Positions 14,574-19,374 of a stretch of 19,374 nt of DNA are shown here, in pieces. The position numbers and the translations under genes were made by a program. The notes under the pieces are model-generated. The model was not told the origin of the DNA. It saw only the letters and a list, made by a program, of their open reading frames with translations, and made no database searches. The DNA is taken from contig PEXL01000029.1 in assembly GCA_002779065.1 (NCBI GenBank), forward strand, positions 1 through 19,374. Reading direction: 5' to 3'. The first letter of the stretch is position 1; the number at the start of each line of letters is the position of its first letter. This DNA is from Candidatus Diapherotrites archaeon CG08_land_8_20_14_0_20_34_12. GTDB taxonomy: Archaea; Iainarchaeota; Iainarchaeia; Iainarchaeales; 0-14-0-20-34-12.

Positions 14574-15982
14574 TTAATTCCACCGTGTTTCCGTACATCA
14601 GCTATCTTTCCTTGTATGGCTGCAATTGCAACCATTGCTGGACTCATTAGGATTGTCCTCCCTTTTGGGCTGCCTTGCCTCCCTATGAAATTCCTATTAG
14701 ATGAAGATGCGCAAAGCTCACTGCCACTTAGCTTGTCTTCATTCATCCCAAGGCAAAGGGAACAACCAGGACCTCTCCAGCCAAATCCTGCATCAATAAA
14801 AATTTTGTCAAGACCTTCTTTCTCAGCCTGCTTCTTTACCCCCTCAGACCCTGGAATAATAATGGCCCTTACATTCTTTGCAATGCTTTTGCCGTTTATT
14901 ATCCTTGCTGTTTCCCTCAAGTCGGAAATGCGCCCATTGGTGCAGGATCCGATGAAAGCAGCATCTATTTTTATTCCTTCTAGCTTCTGGCCCGGAGTAA
15001 ATCCCATATGTTCATATGCAAGATTGGCGCTTTCCCTAGCTTCTTCAGGCAATTCATTAGGATAAGGAATAGTTCCGGATATTCCCATCGACTGACCTGG
15101 ATTGATGCCCCAACTTACCATAGGTTCCAATGCAGATATGTCCATTTTTACAATATCATCATAACAAGCATTGGAAGATGATGCAATAGACTTCCAATAC
15201 TTCATTGCTTTTTCAAAAGCAATTCCGGCCGGGGCAAATTCTTTTCCTTTAAGATAATCGAAGGTCGTCTGATCAGGATTTACATAGCCCATACTTGCCC
15301 CGCTTTCAATACTCATATTGCATAAAGTCATTCTTTCCTCCATAGTCATCTGCCCAACAGTTTTGCCAGAATATTCATAAGCGTAACCAATGCCACCATT
15401 AATCCCTAACACCTGTATTACTTTGAGGATTATGTCTTTAGCATAGACTCCTTTTGGCGTTTTGCCATTAATAATTATTTTTCTTACCTTTGGTTTTGTT
15501 ATTGCAATGGTCTGAGTAGCTAACACATCCTTAACCATGCTTGTCCCTATACCAAAAGCAAGAGCCCCAAAAGCGCCATGCGTGCTTGTGTGGCTGTCTC
15601 CACACGTAATTGTCATCCCAGGCTGAGTAATGCCCAGTTCCGGTCCTATTATATGTGTAATTCCATTATTTTTATTGCCTAGATTAAAAAATCTAATCCC
15701 ACATTCTTCCACATTTCTTTCGAGGGTTACTAACATTTTCTCAGCCATCGGATCGTTAAGTGGCCTAAGTGAAGAATCAGTGGGAATAACATGGTCCACT
15801 GTGGCAAATGCCCTATCTGGGAAAGCAACCCTTAGATTAATTTCTTTTAATATACTAAAAGCCTGTGGACTTGTAACCTCATGAATTAAATGCAGACCTA
15901 TGAATAATTGAGTCTGCCCTGTAGGCAATTGCTTCACAGTATGGAGTTTCCAAATTTTATCCAATAAAGTATCTTTAGACAT
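14570..15982 (-). CDS. leuC: 3-isopropylmalate dehydratase large subunit LeuC (bacterial type)
   Basis: A 470-aa aconitase-fold large subunit of isopropylmalate isomerase. The [4Fe-4S] ligands are C347 (GSCTNGR), C407 and C410 (GPGCSLCLGMN), at the same numbers as in E. coli LeuC (466 aa). The active-site stretch TVDHVIPTD and the TCGDSHTSTHGAFG motif (127-139) are intact. It starts DKIWKLHTV and ends DVRKHGG, as bacterial LeuC does. Archaeal LeuC/HacA-type proteins are usually about 420 aa, so this belongs to the bacterial group. AAGGGAA precedes the ATG at 15982; leuB ends 16 bases upstream and leuD overlaps downstream by four bases. The enzyme itself looks complete, although leuB before it is not. 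Confidence 0.95.
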   Translation of the reverse strand: MSKDTLLDKIWKLHTVKQLPTGQTQLFIGLHLIHEVTSPQAFSILKEINLRVAFPDRAFATVDHVIPTDSSLRPLNDPMAEKMLVTLERNVEECGIRFFNLGNKNNGITHIIGPELGITQPGMTITCGDSHTSTHGAFGALAFGIGTSMVKDVLATQTIAITKPKVRKIIINGKTPKGVYAKDIILKVIQVLGINGGIGYAYEYSGKTVGQMTMEERMTLCNMSIESGASMGYVNPDQTTFDYLKGKEFAPAGIAFEKAMKYWKSIASSSNACYDDIVKMDISALEPMVSWGINPGQSMGISGTIPYPNELPEEARESANLAYEHMGFTPGQKLEGIKIDAAFIGSCTNGRISDLRETARIINGKSIAKNVRAIIIPGSEGVKKQAEKEGLDKIFIDAGFGWRGPGCSLCLGMNEDKLSGSELCASSSNRNFIGRQGSPKGRTILMSPAMVAIAAIQGKIADVRKHGGIK

Positions 15983-15998
15983 TTTTTTCCCTTGAAAT

Positions 15999-17000
15999 CT
16001 AACCTAAAATTGACTCCTTGACAAGGCTTCCAAATTCCCTAGTTGAGACAATAGTTTTATTTGCATTTGGATTATCCTTTAAGTCCATAGTATAATATCC
16101 CCCGGATAATACCTCAAATAAAGCATGCCAAATGTCATCAGCCTCGTCTTGGAGAGAAAAGGCTTTTTCCATCATAAGGGCAATGCTCCCTATCATCGAA
16201 TAGGGATTGGCTTGATTTTTCCCGGCTATTGATGGCGCTGAGCCATGGGCTGGTTCAAAGCATGATTTTTTTGGGCCAATGCATGCAGATGGCATTAACC
16301 CCAATGAGCCAATAAGGCCGGCAGCCTCATCACTAAGGATATCGCCCATCATATTTTCCATAAGCATTACCTGGAATTGGCAAGGATTAATAACCAATTG
16401 ATAAGCGGCATTGTCTACAAGCATATGCTCTAACAAAACATTAGGAAATTCAGTTAAGTGCACCCTATCAATTATATCATTCCAGAATACACTGCACGCA
16501 AGCACATTTGATTTGTGTATGTTATGCAGTTTTGACTGTTTTTTTTCCGCCTCCTTAAAAGCAACCCTTGCTATCTGCTCAACCTGTGATTCAGCATATT
16601 CCATTACATCTGAAGCATAGCTATGCCCTTCCTCTGTTTTTCCTACATATTTTTTTCCAAAATATATGCCTCCGCAAAGCTCACGTATTATCATAATATC
16701 AAGGCCTGAAGAAACCCTCTCTAATTTGAGTGGAGAAAAAGACAATAAGGATCGCGGAAGTTTTACCGGCCGAAAGTTTGCAAACATGTTATACCTTGCC
16801 CTAAGCTGAAGCACCCCACCACGTTCCGGCCTTAAATTCGGGTCTTTAATTGAGTCATATTTGGGTGCACCTATAGGCCCTTTTAAGATTACATCCGAAT
16901 CATCACAGATTCTTTTTGTTTGTTCTGGAAAAGGATTGCCATGCTTGTCATAGGCAGCACCACCAAAATCAGCACATTCAGTTAGATCTGCAACGTGAAC
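15999..17000 (-). pseudogene. leuB: 3-isopropylmalate dehydrogenase LeuB, 5'-truncated
   Basis: LeuB oxidises and decarboxylates 3-isopropylmalate using NAD+. The readable frame runs from 17000 to a TAG at 15999, 333 codons, but has no start codon near its beginning: TAA TAA lies just upstream (17001-17006), and the first usual start codon is a GTG at 16814, well inside the enzyme. The first recognisable residues are ECADFGGAAYDKHGNPFPEQ, so about 30-35 residues including the GDGIGPE cofactor strand are absent (E. coli LeuB is 363 aa). The rest is intact: RARYNMFANFRP, IIRELCGGIYFG, Lys in HKSNVLACS, Asp in HMLVDNAAYQLV, GDILSDEAAG and HGSAPSIAGK (Ser where Asp is usual). The missing part is replaced by an oppositely oriented ACT-domain gene. 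It is a pseudogene, or an assembly join. Confidence 0.85.
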
Positions 17001-17620
17001 TTATTAATGTAAGAGCGCTGGCAAGACATATTGGGAAACAACTTGCGGAAAGAGGGGTGTATTCCACAGAGGATGCAATTATAAGTGCAATTAGAAGGTA
17101 TCCAAAGAACAGTGCATTCAAAAACAGATTTGAACACGCAAGGGCAATAGTGTCACACTCAGCAATATCCACAAGAAGCCACTTTGTAAATATTGCCCTA
17201 ATTAAAGGCAGGGAAGCGCAAGAAGCCATATTAAAACTTTTTTCAATAATTAATTTTGAACGCGGAGAAGCACTCAGGATAGTTCAGGGTGAAGAATCAA
17301 TCAAAATAATCATTGATGAAAAGAATTTGGAAAAATCACTTAAAGTCATTCCAAAAAAGATAATAATAAAGATGCAGGAGAATCTTGCTGAGATAAATAT
17401 ACACCTACACGATGAAGCTGTCAAAACGCCAGGTATAATATTGGTTCTGACAACTGAATTGATGCTTAATAATATAAATATGTATGAAATTATGAGCTGC
17501 GTGCCGGAGATGCTTTTATTCGTGGAAGAAAAAGATCTGTTGAAGGCATATCAAGTCTTATTCGAGCTGGTCCATCAAAAAAACCATCTGATCTCCAGTA
17601 CTGGTGAAATGTTATTTTAA
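16985..17620 (+). pseudogene. ACT-domain protein (predicted amino-acid metabolism regulator), 5'-truncated
   Basis: The frame extends back to a TTG at 16916, but everything before about 16985 is the antisense of leuB, so only the part from QRELINVRALARHIGKQLAE onward is genuine. That N-terminal element, followed by STEDAIISAIRRYPKNS, looks like the helical start of archaeal ACT-domain proteins described as predicted regulators of amino acid metabolism. Two regulatory-type segments follow: EESIKIIIDEKNLEKSLKVI, and HLHDEAVKTPGIILVLTTEL with VPEMLLFVEEKDLLKAYQVL at the C-terminus, the latter fitting an ACT fold. About 20-25 residues and the real start seem to be missing. The gene is divergent from leuB and loses its 5' end at the same spot. 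Function and family name are less certain than the truncation. Confidence 0.7.
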
Positions 17621-17690
17621 TTGTTTTTTAATCATTTTTGAATAACTGTTTTTGGATTTCAATTAAAATATTCCTTGGAAAATAAAAAAC

Positions 17691-18272
17691 TCACTTATAA
17701 AGCCTTCTTGCCCTAATCAATCTCCTAGTTTTTGAACTAACTTTCTTTGGGTGTCCCTTAGATCTAACTCTTCTGCGGACCTCTGTGCTTGAAGCAGGAA
17801 CAATATCTTCAAAAACCTCTAATCGTCCGGGATATGCATCAATGGCTTTCCTCAAAAGCTCATCTTCATTTGGCCAGCCTCTCTTCAAAACAATGAATTT
17901 TTCATAAAATCCGTCTTTAATGAAGCGGTCAAGATGGTCAAGTCTATCAGTACCTATTGCCTTCAAAAATCTTGCTTTAGGATATCTCTCTCTTAAAAGA
18001 GCAAATAAACCTGATGCCCAATTCCCTCTTTTAGCATTACTCGGAGGGACAATAACCTCAACCTTGGGATTGTGGCTCAGCAATTTTCCAAATTCCGCCT
18101 CAAGTATCCTAACCCTACGGCCCATGCTTGCCTTTTTTATTTTAGACCCAGTTGAAGGCACTAAGACAATGCAGATCCTATCTATATTTGGCATGCTTAA
18201 TAATTTTCTTAAATTCTCAGCATGCCCTTCATGCGGAGGATCAAAACTGCCAGAATAAACAACTACATTCAA
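17691..18272 (-). CDS. NadD-like nucleotidyltransferase
   Basis: A 193-aa nucleotidyltransferase of the HxGH superfamily. YSGSFDPPHEGHAENL (residues 6-21) carries the HEGH nucleotide-binding motif, GTDRLDHLDRF lies near 117-127, and SSTEVRRR near the C-terminus matches the ISSTxxR motif. This set is typical of nicotinate/nicotinamide mononucleotide adenylyltransferase (NAD synthesis), though related cytidylyl- or pantetheine-phosphate transferases cannot be excluded. The tail is very basic (KKVSSKTRRLIRARRLYK). GGTGA precedes the ATG at 18272. It lies 13 bases after the HIT gene in the same direction, so the two are probably cotranscribed; both handle nucleotides. Superfamily is firm, substrate is inference. 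Confidence 0.8.
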   Translation of the reverse strand: MNVVVYSGSFDPPHEGHAENLRKLLSMPNIDRICIVLVPSTGSKIKKASMGRRVRILEAEFGKLLSHNPKVEVIVPPSNAKRGNWASGLFALLRERYPKARFLKAIGTDRLDHLDRFIKDGFYEKFIVLKRGWPNEDELLRKAIDAYPGRLEVFEDIVPASSTEVRRRVRSKGHPKKVSSKTRRLIRARRLYK

Positions 18273-18285
18273 AAAATCTCACCAA

Positions 18286-18702
18286 TTATTTTTTTAATTC
18301 AATTAAAATATTTTCTTTGAATTCTTCCATTTCATTTTCAGCATATTTCTTTGTTTCCCAATGGAAACTTAAATTATCATTATCAAACCTTGGGATGATG
18401 TGCATATGAAAATGCATTATTACTTGAGAAGCAGATTTTCCATTGCCTTGCATCATATTAATGCCTGTGCATTTTGTGGCTTTTTTTACAGCATTTGAAA
18501 TTTTTTTTGCTGCAAGCATCACTTCTTTCAAATCTTCTTCAGCAATGTCAAAAATGTTCTCAGAATGTTTTTTTGGAATGACCAAAACATGGCCTTTGTT
18601 TATTGGATTAATATCTAAAAAAGCCAAAATTTTTGGATTCTCAAAAACCTTTTCTGAAGGAATCTTTCCTTCAACAATCTTGCAGAAAATGCAGTCTTCC
18701 AT
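18286..18702 (-). CDS. HIT-family (histidine triad) nucleotide-binding protein
   Basis: A 138-aa protein of the Hint branch of the HIT superfamily, usually nucleoside phosphoramidate or dinucleotide hydrolases. The triad HFHMHIIPR is near residues 97-105. The N-terminal CIFCKIVEGKIPSEKVFEN has the CxxC typical of zinc-binding Hint proteins, and GHVLVIPKKHSENIFDI gives the middle strand and fourth His. The length is normal. GGTGA stands four bases before the ATG at 18702. It lies between the FKBP gene and the NadD-like gene, all on the minus strand with short gaps, so a common transcript is likely. The substrate is unknown. Confidence 0.93.
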   Translation of the reverse strand: MEDCIFCKIVEGKIPSEKVFENPKILAFLDINPINKGHVLVIPKKHSENIFDIAEEDLKEVMLAAKKISNAVKKATKCTGINMMQGNGKSASQVIMHFHMHIIPRFDNDNLSFHWETKKYAENEMEEFKENILIELKK

Positions 18703-18733
18703 TTTTTCACCAACATAAAATATTATTTTGATT

Positions 18734-19273
18734 TTATTTTTTCTCCAACCCTACAATTTTAATCCAGAATTTCATTGTTTTCCCAGCTAAAGGATGGTTA
18801 AAATCAACCTTAATTGTTGTATCCTTTACTTCAACAACAATCCCTGAATATTGCTTGTCTGCAGAGGTTAATACCATGCCTTTCTGGACAGTATCTGCTC
18901 CCTGCAATTTTTCTTTCGGCACTTCAACGATTAGTTGAGGATCTTTATTACCATAAGCTTTGTCAGGAGAGACAGTTACTTCAAATTCATCATTTAACCT
19001 GTGGCCCAAAACTGCGGAATCAAATCCTTTTATCATTTGTCCTGCCCCTACCTTAAATTCCAGAGGTTTACCTGCTTTTTCTGATGAATCAACCATATCA
19101 TTGCCAACAAATGCCTTATACTCAACCTTTATAGTATCTCCATTTTCAATAATTTCAGATAACACATTTTTACCCCCTTGAACATTCTGGTCATTTGCAG
19201 CATTCGAATTCTGCTGTACACAGCCAGAAAATATAATTAAAATCAGCAAAAAAATTCCAAAAATTTTCTTCAT
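18734..19273 (-). CDS. Exported FKBP-type peptidyl-prolyl isomerase, lipoprotein (SlyD-like)
   Basis: A 179-aa prolyl isomerase and probable chaperone outside the cell membrane. MKKIFGIFLLILIIFSGC is a signal peptide ending in a lipobox with Cys18, so the protein is likely lipid-anchored. After a low-complexity Asn/Gln linker the FKBP domain starts at about residue 45 (GDTIKVEYKAFVGNDMVDSS). KPLEFKVGAGQMIKGFDSAV is the core, followed by SPDKAYGNKDPQLIVEVPKE and an inserted flap domain (QKGMVLTSADKQYSGIVVEV), and KVDFNHPLAGKTMKFWIKIV closes the fold, as in SlyD-type and archaeal FKBPs. GAGGTTT precedes the ATG at 19273. It probably helps exported proteins fold. It heads the FKBP-HIT-NadD cluster. 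Confidence 0.93.
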   Translation of the reverse strand: MKKIFGIFLLILIIFSGCVQQNSNAANDQNVQGGKNVLSEIIENGDTIKVEYKAFVGNDMVDSSEKAGKPLEFKVGAGQMIKGFDSAVLGHRLNDEFEVTVSPDKAYGNKDPQLIVEVPKEKLQGADTVQKGMVLTSADKQYSGIVVEVKDTTIKVDFNHPLAGKTMKFWIKIVGLEKK

Positions 19274-19285
19274 ACTAAACCTCTT

Positions 19286-19374
19286 TTACAATTTTAAAAG
19301 TTTCTCTTTTCTTTTGGCACAACTAAGTTTCTTTTCTTCTTTTGGTAACCTACATTTCCTAATAAAATTCATTT
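19286..19374 (-). CDS. Possible 3' end of a gene running off the window
   Basis: The minus-strand frame is open from the window edge to a TAA at 19286-19288, 12 bases before the FKBP start. It reads MNFIRKCRLPKEEKKLSCAK and ends in a basic helix, with two cysteines. The ATG (19370-19372) may be internal, so this may be the end of a longer protein. It is too short to identify and may be chance. Confidence 0.25.
   Translation of the reverse strand, partial: MNFIRKCRLPKEEKKLSCAKRKEKLLKL

Noticed and set aside
15999..16814. LeuB as a complete protein starting at the GTG at 16814
   Set aside because: Clear LeuB sequence continues in frame for about 60 residues upstream of that GTG, so it is not a natural start.
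16916..17620. ACT-domain protein starting at the TTG at 16916
   Set aside because: The first 23 or so codons are the exact antisense of conserved LeuB sequence, so they are not the real N-terminus.
1..19374. CRISPR array, insertion sequence or prophage
   Set aside because: I saw no regularly spaced repeats, transposase, integrase or phage structural genes on either strand.

Overview
The window reads as a piece of an AT-rich archaeal chromosome. Three signals support Archaea: a tRNA-Leu(GAG) gene split by a very small intron at the canonical 37/38 position with bulge-helix-bulge geometry and no encoded CCA; TATA-like boxes about 26 bases upstream of start codons that have no Shine-Dalgarno (leaderless genes); and GGTGA-type Shine-Dalgarno sites inside operons. 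Several genes nevertheless have a bacterial look (leuC, leuD, mscL). A DPANN-type or related small-genome lineage is possible, but the lineage is inference.

Layout. 1-1085: an unrecognised protein and a convergent SdpI-like membrane protein whose promoter region is a tandem 30-bp duplication. 1202-4790: an iron island of three genes, a DtxR/IdeR-type regulator with a FeoA-like tail, FeoB, and an FTR1/EfeU permease. A perfect palindrome touching the TATA box suggests that the regulator controls the operon. 4791-6604: an AT-only inverted repeat (probable terminator), then a two-gene ABC-2 exporter. 6654-7079: a CBS-pair protein on the minus strand. 7266-10989: purL (long form with PurS-like N-terminal domains) and purQ. 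11048-13637: an accessory stretch with a small unknown, a RelB/RelE-type toxin-antitoxin pair, a DUF998 membrane protein, a short MscL and two paralogous ankyrin-repeat genes. 13736-13836: tRNA-Leu. 13965-17000: leuD, leuC and leuB on the minus strand. 17000-17620: an ACT-domain protein on the plus strand. 17691 to the end: a minus-strand cluster of a NadD-like nucleotidyltransferase, a HIT protein, a lipoprotein FKBP isomerase and a fragment running off the edge.

How the genes work together. The iron operon pairs ferrous uptake (FeoB) with an FTR1 permease under one metal sensor. PurL and PurQ together form the FGAM synthase of purine synthesis. LeuC and LeuD form isopropylmalate isomerase, and leuB should supply the next leucine step. 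However, leuB lacks its 5' end, and the divergent ACT-domain gene lacks its own 5' end at exactly the same place. That points to a deletion or an assembly join at about 16975-17000.

Most notable: the double truncation at the leuB/ACT junction, a likely ATA start codon in the FTR1 gene, the metal-regulator operator on its own promoter, a 10-bp-phased operator array before the toxin-antitoxin pair, and the duplicated promoter of the SdpI-like gene. I did not find a convincing wholly new multi-gene system.
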